A DNA stretch of 64,000 nucleotides from an uncultured Lachnospiraceae bacterium (GCA_910576815.1 CAJTKA010000019.1:1-64000), one strand, 5' to 3'; positions 1 through 8,929 are shown, counted from the first letter of the stretch. A program made the numbers and translations. Notes: generated by a model from the sequence alone, not told the origin.

Positions 1-193
1 ATGTTCATTACCAACTGTGCTGGATATAATCACTCAGGATTCCGAGAGATTATTAAATTTTTGTTCATGTTCCCCAAACAGAAAAGCATCCACCTATTGG
101 GGATGCCTTTCTTCGCAAACTCATATGCTATTCTATAAAAGTACCATTCTGTATTATTCGGTACTACTCAAAATAAAAATTGTTGTCAATTTG

Positions 194-222
194 TTGTCAA
201 CAGACCTTATAAGTGCTAAAAT
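194..222 (+). promoter_or_regulatory. Possible sigma-A promoter
   Basis: TTGTCA at 194-199 and TAAAAT at 217-222 are separated by 17 bp. The promoter would read into the cyclophilin fragment. It sits in AT-rich sequence where chance matches are common, so this is only a suggestion. Nothing else convincing is visible in bases 1-249. Confidence 0.3.
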
Positions 223-249
223 ATACCGTAATTACAGGCTTTCCAGCTT

Positions 250-456
250 CCATACTTCTTCATCATGCACAAGACAAGCCCTCACTTGGATGGCGCTTAT
301 GCGGCGTTTGGGAAAGTGATCGAAGGGTTAGAAAACGTGAATAAGATTGCCGAGACAGCAACGGATTATGAAGACAGACCACTGGAAGATCAGGTGATGC
401 AGAGCGTTACCGTGGAGACGTTCGGGGTGGATTACCCGGAGCTGGAGAAACTGTAG
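250..456 (+). pseudogene. Cyclophilin-type peptidyl-prolyl isomerase, C-terminal fragment
   Basis: The frame reads FFIMHKTSPHLDG, then AFGKVIEG, then DRPLEDQV to a stop, which is the conserved last third of bacterial cyclophilins (prolyl cis-trans isomerases). The family is normally about 170 residues. Here only about 65 remain, and the GSQ that should precede FFIMH is replaced by unrelated sequence, so the breakpoint lies near 250. No ribosome binding site precedes the internal ATG at 265. It is the first of several broken genes in the left 5.7 kb. It could be translated as a short peptide but cannot form the isomerase fold. Confidence 0.75.
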
Positions 457-470
457 TTCCTCCGCGATGC

Positions 471-1615
471 TTAATTACAGACAATCGGAAGCACGATCGT
501 AAACGTGCTTCCCCTTCCCTCCTCAGATTCCACCTCAATCCGCCCTTCGTGTTCCATAATAATGTCGCGGGTGATGGCAAGTCCCAGCCCCTGTCCTCCC
601 CTGTCTCCTCTGGTCGTAAAAGAGCGGCGGAAAATATGAGGCAGGTCTTCTTCGGAAATGCCGCAGCCCGTATCGGAAACAACAATACAGGCAAAATCCT
701 CGTCCGCCTGTAGAGAGAGCTTGATCTCTCCGTCTGCGGGCGTAAAATCAGGGGCATTATACAGCAGCTTTTCCAGCGCGCGGAAAAGCTGCTCTCTGTT
801 TACCCGCACATGACACGGCTGCGAAGTGATTTTTTCCGTAAAGGTGATCCCGTTGAGTTCTATGATTGGACGGCAGCTGCGGCAAAGATCCGCCATAAAC
901 AGATTCAATAACATATCTTCCCTCTGCGGCAAAACGCTCGAACATCCAGCGATTTCCTGAATGGATTATAACCGCAAATGCTGTGTTTTCTCGCGCACTT
1001 CCTCCTGTAAATGTGATTGCAGCCTGGTATTTTCAGCCGCCATGGCATGGCTCCTTCTGACCATCAACACTGCAAAGGCGATGACCACGCAAAAAGCGCC
1101 GTATTCTTCCGGATAAGCTCCCACCAAAGGCTCATACCGACCGATAAAAAGACACCGTAAAAGAGGCAGATGCCGTTTGCACAGGCCGCCGACAGTGTCA
1201 CCGTATGAGCCTTCCATCATTTCCGAAAATGCACTGCCAGTGGAAGCGATCACAGTTTCCGCCAACGCTCTGCCCACCGCACCGACTGCCATTTTCCTGG
1301 CTGAGTCGAACGCAGAGCCAGACTACATATCTTCTTCCATGGAGCTGACCGCCTGGCTGAACTCTCATATGTACAGCGGCGGACATCTCACCTTTTCGGG
1401 AGCAGCCAATGCTCATGTACGGTAAAGAAGCAAGCAGCCGAAAACAAGAGATAGACCGCCAGCATCACACTATTCCGAACCAAAGAAACCAAAGACCAAA
1501 AGACAAGCATTGTGGAAAAATCTAAACTTTTGGATTTTTCCACAATGCCGACTACTACGGAATCCCTCTCATTCTTTATTCCATAAAACCTATTGTAGAT
1601 AATTTGTGGGGACAA
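471..1615 (-). pseudogene. Histidine kinase, 3' remnant lacking the phospho-acceptor domain
   Basis: The minus strand from about 930 to 471 encodes a typical kinase ATP-binding domain: NREQLFRALEKLLYNA (N-box), VVSDTGCGIS (G1), HIFRRSFTT (F-box) and GQGLGLAITRDI (G2). Upstream, about 1290-966, a membrane helix (FCVVIAFAVLMV) is followed by a charged coiled coil in another frame, and about 1500-1388 gives a further hydrophobic stretch. The H-box and dimerisation domain that should join them are missing. The reading frame is interrupted several times, so this is a dead gene. Its 5' end appears to lie at 4412-4567, on the other side of the XRE/ABC cassette. Confidence 0.65.
1507..1548. repeat. 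42-bp near-perfect palindrome
   Basis: Left arm 1507-1526 and right arm 1529-1548 pair almost completely around a CT centre, with one G-T step. The core arms TGTGGAAAAATC (1511-1522) and GATTTTTCCACA (1533-1544) are perfect. It lies inside the broken kinase gene, about 170 bp left of the AT-rich XRE/ABC cassette. It could be a terminator for leftward transcription, an element end or an operator. Confidence 0.7.
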
Positions 1616-1622
1616 TGCTATA

Positions 1623-1659
1623 TTAACAATAAGTTATAAAAAATTGTAGTTATTGTTAA
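1623..1659. promoter_or_regulatory. Inverted repeat, likely operator of the XRE regulator
   Basis: TTAACAATAA (1623-1632) is exactly inverted as TTATTGTTAA (1650-1659). The half-sites are 27 bp centre to centre, and the right arm is 60 bp before the regulator's ATG. Such spaced repeats in front of an XRE gene are typical autoregulatory operators. Binding is inferred. Confidence 0.45.
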
Positions 1660-1719
1660 CCGCTTATACATGGAAATCAGAATTTAAAAATCGTACAATA
1701 CGACGAGGAGGAAAATATT

Positions 1720-2712
1720 ATGGAGCGATTACCTGTTGGAAAAATTATACAAGGATTACGCAAAGCAAAGGGTATTACACAAGAAGAGTTAGCGGAAGTA
1801 TTGGGCGTTTCAAGCGCAGCAATTTCTAAATGGGAAAATGGACAAATGTATCCAGATATTACACTGTTCCCCGTGATTGCCAGATATTTTAATATTTCCA
1901 TTGATTGTCTGTTTGGATTTTCAAATGATTTGTCGGAAGAAGAATATCTAAAAAACAGGCAGGAATGTATAAAGTTATTTGCAAGTGGGAAGTGCCTTAA
2001 TGGAATTGAACGGATTAAAAAGCTGGTTTATTTATATCCAACAAATGATAGGATAAAGATTGATTTGCTAAAAAATGTACTTCCATATCTAGCTTTAGAA
2101 AAAGATTCCGAAATTCGTGAAAATTTAATCCGTCAGATGATTTTGATATGTCAGAGATGTATAGATGATAGCGTTCAATCACAAAAACATTTCTTACTTG
2201 CACATTTGTTTATTATGATTAAAAAATACGAAGATGCGTCTGCCTGCCTTGTTGATGAAAATGAATTTATGGCAATAGACATGAAGAATAGCCTAATACT
2301 AAGAGAAAATAATGCAAATGCCATTGACATAATAGATTCAACAATAAATATGTTAGGAATACAGTTGATATATGAATTGCGTAATAAGGTATCATATTGG
2401 ATAAAAAACGACTTGACATACACAAAAGATATTTTAGAAAAGCAATGCACTCTTATAACAGTATTAGGGCTAAGCCGCAATTTATATTTTATGGTTTATA
2501 TGAACATGGCATATGTTTATTGTCTAAGCAGTCAAAAAAATGCAGCTTTAGAATTAATACAAAAATTTATCACAATGTATAAGGAAAATCCCATAAAAGA
2601 TAGTATGCTTATCAATGTTTTTGTGTCAGGGTTTTCAAGCCAGCCGTTTGATATAATAAGAAATACGTCTGCATTTATTGAATTAAATCAAATATTGGAG
2701 GAATATTTATGA
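1720..2712 (+). CDS. XRE-family transcriptional regulator with helical C-terminal domain
   Basis: 330 residues. Residues about 5-62 are a Cro/CI-type helix-turn-helix: LRKAKGITQEELAEVLGVS, then AAISKWENG and PDITLFPVIARYFNIS. The remaining 260 residues are helical and Leu/Lys/Asn-rich without a motif I can name; the length and pattern fit a TPR-like ligand or peptide-sensing domain. A strong GAGGAGG site precedes the ATG. The last codons overlap the ABC gene (ATGA), so the two are translated together and the regulator probably controls the exporter. The gene is strikingly AT-rich compared with the neighbouring chromosome, pointing to recent transfer. Confidence 0.85.
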   Translation: MERLPVGKIIQGLRKAKGITQEELAEVLGVSSAAISKWENGQMYPDITLFPVIARYFNISIDCLFGFSNDLSEEEYLKNRQECIKLFASGKCLNGIERIKKLVYLYPTNDRIKIDLLKNVLPYLALEKDSEIRENLIRQMILICQRCIDDSVQSQKHFLLAHLFIMIKKYEDASACLVDENEFMAIDMKNSLILRENNANAIDIIDSTINMLGIQLIYELRNKVSYWIKNDLTYTKDILEKQCTLITVLGLSRNLYFMVYMNMAYVYCLSSQKNAALELIQKFITMYKENPIKDSMLINVFVSGFSSQPFDIIRNTSAFIELNQILEEYL

Positions 2713-4319
2713 AAAACTATGGCTATTTATTATCCTATTTCAAAAGGAAAAAAGTTTGTGCGTTATTTGCACTAATGCTCTTTTCATCCTTTATAACTTT
2801 GTGTCCGCCGTTCATTACAAGAATCCTTCTGGATTACGGTATTGCAAGGCTATCAATAAAAACCGTTTTGTTGAGTGGAATATGTCTGCTATTTGTTTAT
2901 ATTATCAGTTTTTTTGCTAATTATTTAATCAGCCAATCATTGATCCGGATTAGCAACTACTTTGTTGCAGATATTAAAAATGACTTGATTTCAAAGGTTT
3001 TAAAATTACCTATGGAGTTTTTTGATAAACAACAGACAGGCTATATTATAGAACGTGTAAAAGAAACTGATTCCCTAAATGTTTTTTTCTCACCTGTATT
3101 TTTAAAATTTTTGACCAGTATATTTTCGTGTGTTGGAGCGTGGATATTTATATTGTCGATACGTTGGGAATTATCCTTGATATTGATTATATTTTTGCCT
3201 GTTTTGTATTACTTTACTAATTATTCAAGTATACAAATTAAAAAAGTTTCAAAAGCATTACTTGAATCTAATGCACAAACATCCGGGAAGATTCAAGAAA
3301 ATATAGGTGGTATTTCAACGATTAAAGAAATGAATTTAGAAAAACAGCGGTCAAATGAAATGGCTAAGCAAATAAGAAATGTTGCAGACCAATCCATAAA
3401 ACGTAATAAGAAAATGAACCTTGCTTCTGAGGGTATACAAGGTTTTACTAATATATTTTCAGTTTTACTCATTATCTGTTCTGGATTATTTATAATTAAT
3501 GGAAAAATGTCTATGGGCGATTACTGGGCAGTTTCACAGTATGCAACAGTAATATTTGCACCTATACAAATTTTGGCAAGTATTAGTGTTATGGTGCAGC
3601 CGGGGACTGCTGCTTTATCTAGAATCGGTACTATTTTAAGGCTTAAAACAGAGAATGAAATTGAGGGAAAGAGAAAAATAGAGAAAGTTACCAAAGTATC
3701 GTTTACAGATGTTTCATTTGGGTACACGAACCACAATGTTATTCAAGACTTTAATATGGTTATTCATAAAAATGAGAAAATTGCATTACTCGGAAAAAAC
3801 GGAAGCGGTAAGACAACGATTGCTAAGTTGCTCATGGGATTTTATAAAAACTACAAAGGTTCTATAAAGATAAACAACATAGAATTGAAAGAAATCTCGT
3901 TATCTGATTTAAGAGAAAAAATAGGCATTGTGGCACAAAATATTGTTTTGTTCTCTGGAACTTTGATAGATAATCTGATGTATGCTGCACCACAGCTGAC
4001 AGAAAACAAAATTACTTCAATTCTCCAAAAAGCGGGACTTGATATGTCTGAATTTGAAAATGGACTAAAAACTATAATAAGTGAAAACGGGAAGAATTTA
4101 TCTGGTGGACAAAGACAGAAAATTGCGTTTGCAAGAATGATTATCAAAAATCCAGATGTTGTGATTTTTGATGAAGCAACATCCAACTTAGATGTCGATA
4201 CCCAAGAATTGGTGCGGGAATCGGTAAATATATTATTTGCAGATAAAATTTGTATCATTATCACGCATGATTCACATATGGCAGAAATAGCTAATTCGAT
4301 TGTGCGCCTTTCTGAATGA
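2709..4319 (+). CDS. ABC transporter, fused permease and ATPase (half-size exporter)
   Basis: 536 residues, the usual size of a half-transporter. Residues about 1-300 form the six-helix exporter membrane domain, with the cytoplasmic helix FFDKQQTGYIIERVKETD. The ATPase follows: Walker A GKNGSGKTT, Q-loop GIVAQNIVLFSG, signature LSGGQRQKIAFARM, Walker B VVIFDEATSNLD and H-loop ITHD. It would act as a homodimer exporting a peptide, lipid or drug. There is no N-terminal C39 peptidase, and no precursor peptide or modifying enzyme is visible nearby, so the substrate is unknown. It overlaps the XRE gene by 4 bp and shares its low GC. Confidence 0.9.
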   Translation: MKNYGYLLSYFKRKKVCALFALMLFSSFITLCPPFITRILLDYGIARLSIKTVLLSGICLLFVYIISFFANYLISQSLIRISNYFVADIKNDLISKVLKLPMEFFDKQQTGYIIERVKETDSLNVFFSPVFLKFLTSIFSCVGAWIFILSIRWELSLILIIFLPVLYYFTNYSSIQIKKVSKALLESNAQTSGKIQENIGGISTIKEMNLEKQRSNEMAKQIRNVADQSIKRNKKMNLASEGIQGFTNIFSVLLIICSGLFIINGKMSMGDYWAVSQYATVIFAPIQILASISVMVQPGTAALSRIGTILRLKTENEIEGKRKIEKVTKVSFTDVSFGYTNHNVIQDFNMVIHKNEKIALLGKNGSGKTTIAKLLMGFYKNYKGSIKINNIELKEISLSDLREKIGIVAQNIVLFSGTLIDNLMYAAPQLTENKITSILQKAGLDMSEFENGLKTIISENGKNLSGGQRQKIAFARMIIKNPDVVIFDEATSNLDVDTQELVRESVNILFADKICIIITHDSHMAEIANSIVRLSE

Positions 4320-4411
4320 CATCGGATTGATTTTTTAATAAATAAGTTAGTCAGATAAATGAAAACTGTTTTTTGCTCTCAATCAAATGCGCAGGGCATC
4401 TTTCATGTGAA

Positions 4412-4567
4412 TCAGGGCGGTTCTCTGCTGCTTGACAGCGTGACCGTGGAAACACCCGCAGAAAACGACCGTCTGCTTGTGGAACATACATTGCCGTCAG
4501 CGGAAATGCCCCAAAGCAGCAACAACAGCTCTGTTTCTTTGTCCATATCGGCAAAGGCAGCGTTCAT
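4412..4567 (-). pseudogene. Histidine kinase, 5' remnant
   Basis: On the minus strand an ATG at 4567 overlaps the response-regulator stop as TGATGA, the usual regulator-kinase coupling. It opens a 51-codon frame beginning MNAAFADMDKETELLLLLWG, which looks like the N-terminus and first membrane segment of a kinase, before a stop at 4412. The matching 3' portion is about 3 kb away at 471-1615. The simplest reading is one kinase gene split by the XRE/ABC cassette and later eroded. Homology of this short piece is inferred from position, not from a motif. Confidence 0.45.
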
Positions 4568-5131
4568 CAGCGAAAATCTGCTTCCTCCGGCGGCACGAAA
4601 AGATAGCCTTTGTAACGTTTGATCTGGATGTAGTCATGATCGGGACAGATCTCATAAAGTTTCCTGCGGATACGCCCCATAATGACCTGCATAGACTTCT
4701 GTCCCTTGTTAACAGGGACTTTCCAGACGAAATCATAAATCTGATCAGGCATAAAAATCTCTCCCGGATGTCTGGCAAGAAAATACAGTACATCAAACTC
4801 ATAAGAAGAAAAATCCGTCGACCGGGAACCATAGTTTGCACTGCAGGAAGCCGGATGAATGGAAAAAGAGCCATATACCAGAGGCTGGGGCGGCTGTGCT
4901 GCCCTGCCGGAACGAATGCGGGCGCGCACTCGAAGTTCCAGCTCCTGCAGACTGTAGGGCTTGCAGACATAATCATCGCCGCCGACCGACAGTCCGTGGA
5001 TCCGACTTTCTTCCTCGGTATAGCCAGAGAGAAAAACCGCTTTCCCCCGAAAGATCCACATCCAGGATCACACAGTCAAGCGCATTGGATAAAATGATCT
5101 CCTCCGCTGTTTCTGCTGCCCTCTTTGCTGA
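4567..5131 (-). pseudogene. OmpR-family response regulator, degenerate
   Basis: A winged-helix output domain is well preserved at 4567-4830 (SSYEFDVLYFLARHPG, MGRIRRKLYEI, RYKGYLFVPP). The end of the receiver is present too (VFLSGYTEEE, GGDDYVCKPY). The part holding the phospho-acceptor (ALDCVILDVDLSGESGFSL) lies upstream in a different frame. About a dozen residues are missing at the join near 5040, and the first 40 or so receiver residues are absent. It pairs with the broken kinase. A short protein from about 5061 could be made but could not be phosphorylated normally. Confidence 0.75.
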
Positions 5132-5730
5132 TCAGGATCTGCAAGGGAGAGGGAAAGCTGGTAAAATATGCCATTATGTGCTGCTTTTTGATCGGGCCGT
5201 GCTGGACGCTCACTCCCACAGCATCATCCCCTGCCGGATCATCATGAATCAGGACGAAAAGGAAGTACCGCTTTCCTCTACCGGCACAAAGCTTGCCTAC
5301 ATTGGGCAGCTCACAATCACACCGAGCGGCACGATCACCACAGGGCTGATCGCCTACCCCGAAAAGGACGAGGAGACCACCGCATATATTCAGGATTTTC
5401 AGACGGACTTTGCGGAAGATATGAATCGGGTCGTTAGACAAAGCCAGATACCGCTGTCCATTTCTTCCGAGACCGGAATTCGTATGGTCAGAAGCCGCGA
5501 AACTGCCATTGGCGATTTCTGTGCTGACGCGTATCGTGTCGTTTCCGATGCTGAGATTGCCTTCGTGAATGGCGGTGGCATCCGGGCGGATCTTCCGAAA
5601 GGTAACATCACCTGCTGTAATGGTCCTGCAAAAAGACGGCAGCTTTTCACCGCTTGATCCAAACCGGACCTATACGCCGGCTTCCCATCACGATCCAATG
5701 ATGGACAGATTACTACAGCTTGCACGACTG
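5095..5730 (+). pseudogene. 5'-nucleotidase / 2',3'-cyclic phosphodiesterase fragment
   Basis: Signature stretches of the UshA-type family are recognisable: LDAHSHSIIP (metal-binding loop of the metallophosphatase domain), then VRSRETAIGDFCADAYR and AFVNGGGIRADLPKGNIT (C-terminal substrate domain). A later piece, VLQKDGSFSPLDPNRTYTPASH, follows in another frame after about 5600. The first 250 residues, the signal peptide and several internal parts are gone. The intact enzyme is an exported or cell-wall nucleotide hydrolase. This copy is inactive. Confidence 0.8.
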
Positions 5731-5884
5731 TTTTCGTTCATAATTTGTTCATATTTAATTTCAAAATATTTCATTTCTGAATCATGATTTAGACATTTCT
5801 GCCCCGTATACTAAAACCATAAGATACAACACAGCAGAAACCGCTAACAAGTGTGCTGATCAATTAAAACTTTTTCATAATAAA

Positions 5885-5912
5885 TGCCAAGTAAGGGAAA
5901 CCTTACTTGGCA
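5885..5912. terminator. 12-bp perfect hairpin with GAAA tetraloop
   Basis: TGCCAAGTAAGG (5885-5896) and CCTTACTTGGCA (5901-5912) enclose GAAA. A pyrimidine-rich tract follows at 5913-5922, and a T-run only at 5930-5936. It probably ends rightward transcription from the decayed region or is part of a structured RNA. The rest of 5731-6028 shows only a possible TATAAT at 5982-5987. Confidence 0.55.
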
Positions 5913-6028
5913 TCCTCCCTTTTCAGGGGTTTTTTCTTGCCAGATGACCTATTGTATGGTATACTTGGATACCGTAAAGCATTATAATTTGTCTCTACAT
6001 TAAAAACTGGAAATATTTTTGTCGTCAA

Positions 6029-6059
6029 CGTAGACATTTTGTATGTCTGCGCTTTTTTT
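6029..6059 (+). terminator. Intrinsic terminator in the symporter leader (attenuator candidate)
   Basis: CGTAGACAT (6029-6037) pairs with ATGTCTGCG (6043-6051) in a 9-bp stem with one G-U, followed at once by CTTTTTTT. It ends 34 bp before the symporter ATG, so transcripts starting near the TATAAT at 5982 would terminate unless an alternative fold forms. No known riboswitch motif is recognisable in the short leader. Confidence 0.6.
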
Positions 6060-6092
6060 AAGACGGCGGAAACGAAAAGGAGGAAATGTATC

Positions 6093-7589
6093 ATGGTTGA
6101 GATGATCACAAATATGAACAGTGTCATTAACAGCTTCGTCTGGGGCATCCCCATGCTGATACTGCTTGTCGGTACAGGCATTTTGATGACATTCCTGACC
6201 AAATTCTTTCAGTTGTCCCATATCGGGCACTGGTGGAAAAATACCATTGGCGGTATTTTTCATGACAAACATATCACAAAGCACACGGACAAGGAGGATC
6301 AGTCCATCTCCCAATTCCAGTCTCTGTGTACGGCTCTGGCAGCCACCATCGGCACGGGAAACATTGTCGGCGTAGCGAGTGCCCTGATTTCCGGTGGTCC
6401 CGGCGCCATCTTCTGGATGTGGATCGTGGCCTTTTTCGGGATGATGACCAACTATTCCGAGAATGTACTCGGTATCTACTATCGCCGCAAAAATGAAAAG
6501 AACGAATGGAGCGGCGGCGCGATGTATTACTTAAAGGATGGGCTTGGCTCCTACAAGGGCTTTAAGCAGGTGGGCGCAGTGCTTGCCGTGCTGTTTTCCA
6601 TCTTCTGCGTACTGGCGTCCTTCGGTATCGGTAATATGAGCCAGATCAATTCCATCTCCGGCAATATGAAGTCGGCGTTTGGCATTCCTACCTACATAAC
6701 GGGTATCGTGCTCCTGCTCCTTGCAGCACTTGTCATTGTGGGCGGCTTAAAACGTATCGCCTCCGTCACCGAGAAACTCGTCCCCTTCATGGCAATCATT
6801 TACGTGGTGGGTGCGCTGGCTCTTTTCTTTATGAACATCGACCAGTGCGGCGCTGTGTTCTCCGCAATCTTTAAGGGTGCGTTCGGACTGCGTGCTGTAG
6901 GCGGCGGTATCGTTGGTTCCGGCGTGAAGATGGCGCTTACCTGGGGTATGAAGCGAGGCGTCTTCTCCAACGAAGCCGGCCTTGGTTCCTCCGTTATGGT
7001 GCATTCCAGCTCCAACGTTAAGGAGCCTGTGCGCCAGGGTATGTGGGGTATTTTCGAGGTGTGTGCGGATACGATGATCGTCTGCACGCTGACCGCTTTC
7101 GCAGTGCTCTCCTCCGGGCTGGTGGATCTGGAAACCGGCGCAGTGTTAAGCTCCTCCGAAGGTTCCGCTCTGGTGGGAGAAGCTTTCGCTACGAAATTCG
7201 GCAGTATCGGACCCATGTTCATCGCTATCGCGATCCTGCTCTTTGCGTTCTCCACCGTGCTCGGCTGGAGCCATTACGGATCAAAGGCATGGGAGTATCT
7301 GTTCGGCACAAAATCGATGATGATCTATAAGGTCGTGTTCGTGCTGATGATCTATGTAGGCGCAACCATGAATCTGGGACTTGCCTGGGATCTCTCCGAT
7401 ACCTTCAACGGCCTGATGGCAATCCCCAACCTGATCGGCGTGATCAGCCTCTCGCCCGTGGTGCTGCATATTACGCAAAACTATGTGGCGCGTGCATTGA
7501 AGAAAGAGGATGTGAAGCCGATGCTGTCTGCGTTTGAGGATATCCAGAGGATGCAGGAGAAGGAGCTGGCGAAGACACAGGAAGGGTAA
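6093..7589 (+). CDS. Sodium:alanine/glycine symporter (AGCS family)
   Basis: 498 residues of mostly membrane helices with the AGCS hallmarks: GTGNIVGVASALISGGPGA near the start, then WSGGAMYYLKDGLG, GMKRGVFSNEAGLGS and FAFSTVLGWSHYG. The protein imports alanine or glycine with sodium across the cytoplasmic membrane. The start at 6093 (MVEMITNMN) is chosen because AAAGGAGG lies 9 bp before it; an upstream in-frame ATG is inside the leader terminator. The gene stands alone. The terminator hairpin in its leader suggests transcription attenuation. The substrate is not resolvable from sequence. Confidence 0.92.
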   Translation: MVEMITNMNSVINSFVWGIPMLILLVGTGILMTFLTKFFQLSHIGHWWKNTIGGIFHDKHITKHTDKEDQSISQFQSLCTALAATIGTGNIVGVASALISGGPGAIFWMWIVAFFGMMTNYSENVLGIYYRRKNEKNEWSGGAMYYLKDGLGSYKGFKQVGAVLAVLFSIFCVLASFGIGNMSQINSISGNMKSAFGIPTYITGIVLLLLAALVIVGGLKRIASVTEKLVPFMAIIYVVGALALFFMNIDQCGAVFSAIFKGAFGLRAVGGGIVGSGVKMALTWGMKRGVFSNEAGLGSSVMVHSSSNVKEPVRQGMWGIFEVCADTMIVCTLTAFAVLSSGLVDLETGAVLSSSEGSALVGEAFATKFGSIGPMFIAIAILLFAFSTVLGWSHYGSKAWEYLFGTKSMMIYKVVFVLMIYVGATMNLGLAWDLSDTFNGLMAIPNLIGVISLSPVVLHITQNYVARALKKEDVKPMLSAFEDIQRMQEKELAKTQEG

Positions 7590-7619
7590 TTGTTTGACAG
7601 ATTAGGAGGATAGATTTAG

Positions 7620-7740
7620 AAGGACAGATTTTGCAAACATCCTCTGTTCCTACGCAAACTCGCACCCACTTCACTTCGTGAACTCGGTGCTCGAACAATG
7701 CTTCGGAACGTTCGGATTGTTTGGAAAATCTGTCTATTAC
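7620..7740. repeat. Long nested inverted repeat (MITE-like)
   Basis: GACAGATTTTGCAAACATCC (7624-7643) is inverted as 7715-7735 with one mismatch and one extra base. Between them, GCACC..TTCAC..GTGAA..GGTGC nests as a second hairpin. It also shares CCTACGCAAA with the repeat copy upstream of hprK. It lies between the symporter stop and the bidirectional terminator. No ORF is supported in it. Confidence 0.6.
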
Positions 7741-7756
7741 ATCTTCTATATGTAAG

Positions 7757-7807
7757 ACAAAGATAAGCCGACATGACTATCATAATCATGTCGGCTTTCG
7801 TTTGTCT
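7757..7807. terminator. Bidirectional intrinsic terminator between the symporter and fba
   Basis: AAGCCGACATGA (7766-7777) and TCATGTCGGCTT (7787-7798) form a perfect 12-bp stem, extended outward by AGACAAA (7757-7763) pairing with TTTGTCT (7801-7807). T-rich flanks on both sides fit termination of both convergent genes. Confidence 0.85.
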
Positions 7808-7830
7808 TACATAATACAATGCGCCGCGTC

Positions 7831-8799
7831 TTACGCCTTTCCGTCGGAACCGAGCACGTTCTTGATCTTGTGCGCTACCATATCCTTTACGGCCTGTCTT
7901 GCGGGCTTCAGATACTGTCTGGGATCGAAGTGATCGGGATGCTCCGCGAAGTACTTACGGATGTTACCGGTCATTGCCAGACGGATATCGGAGTCGATAT
8001 TGATCTTACATACAGCGAGCTCTGCTGCCTTACGGAGCTGTTCCTCCGGAATACCAACTGCATCAGGCATATTGCCGCCGTACTGATTCACCATCTTAAC
8101 GAACTCCTGCGGTACGGAAGAAGAACCGTGAAGCACGATGGGGAAGCCGGGCAGTCTCTTGATGCACTCCTCGAGCACGTCGAAACGAAGCGGAGGGGGA
8201 ACCAGGATACCGTCAGCGTTTCTGGTACACTGTGCTGCCGTGAACTTGTATGCGCCGTGAGAAGTACCGATCGCGATCGCCAGGGAGTCACAGCCTGTCT
8301 TATCTACGAACTCCTCAACTTCCTCAGGACGGGTGTAGGACTCCTTACCGGACTCAACAACGACCTCATCCTCAACGCCTGCCAAAGTACCCAGCTCAGC
8401 CTCGACCACTACACCCTTGTCATGCGCATAGTCAACGACCTGCTTGGTCAACGCGATATTGTCCTCGAAAGACTTGGAGGAAGCATCGATCATAACGGAG
8501 GTAAAGCCGCCGTCGATACAGGACTTACAAAGCTCGAAGGTGTCGCCGTGATCTAAGTGAAGCGCAATCGGGATCTGCGGATTCTCCGCAACCGCCGCCT
8601 CAACCAGCTTTACCAGATAGGTGTGGTTAGCATATGCGCGCGCGCCCTTGGAAACCTGCAGGATCACGGGGCTGTTCAACTCGCCTGCCGCCTCGGTGAT
8701 ACCCTGAACGATCTCCATGTTGTTCACGTTGAAAGCGCCGACTGCATAACCGCCATCGTAAGCCTTCTGAAACATTTCCTTGGTTGTTACTAATGCCAT
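7831..8799 (-). CDS. fba: Class II fructose-1,6-bisphosphate aldolase
   Basis: 322 residues. It cleaves fructose-1,6-bisphosphate to dihydroxyacetone phosphate and glyceraldehyde-3-phosphate in glycolysis. Metal and substrate motifs are present: LHLDHGDTFELC (zinc histidine), the acidic VEAELGTLAG, IGTSHGAYKF, VLHGSSSVP and KINIDSDIR. The N-terminus MALVTTKEMF and the length match the clostridial class IIB enzymes. It has its own promoter upstream and a shared terminator downstream, so it is monocistronic. Nothing is unusual in the reading frame. Confidence 0.97.
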   Translation of the reverse strand: MALVTTKEMFQKAYDGGYAVGAFNVNNMEIVQGITEAAGELNSPVILQVSKGARAYANHTYLVKLVEAAVAENPQIPIALHLDHGDTFELCKSCIDGGFTSVMIDASSKSFEDNIALTKQVVDYAHDKGVVVEAELGTLAGVEDEVVVESGKESYTRPEEVEEFVDKTGCDSLAIAIGTSHGAYKFTAAQCTRNADGILVPPPLRFDVLEECIKRLPGFPIVLHGSSSVPQEFVKMVNQYGGNMPDAVGIPEEQLRKAAELAVCKINIDSDIRLAMTGNIRKYFAEHPDHFDPRQYLKPARQAVKDMVAHKIKNVLGSDGKA

Positions 8800-8862
8800 A
8801 ATGTTTTCTTCCTTTCTATTTAAAATTTTTTATTACTTTCCATGATCTGGAATCCAACTTTT

Positions 8863-8891
8863 ATTTTACCAGCCAGTCCCAAGAAAGTCAA
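8863..8891 (-). promoter_or_regulatory. fba promoter
   Basis: On the minus strand TTGACT (8891-8886) and TAAAAT (8868-8863) are 17 bp apart, giving a start about 57 bp before the aldolase ATG. Confidence 0.7.
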
Positions 8892-8929
8892 TAACGCTGG
8901 CGGCGCGCAGACCTGATCCATCATATATA

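Noticed and set aside
4359..4622. Plus-strand beta-helix-like frame (FHVNQGGSLLLDSVTVE)
   Set aside because: The resemblance is short, there is no ribosome site, and the minus strand explains the same bases better as the kinase 5' end.
5913..6092. Glycine riboswitch upstream of the symporter
   Set aside because: AGCS genes often have one, but the leader is only about 100 nt and lacks recognisable aptamer core motifs.
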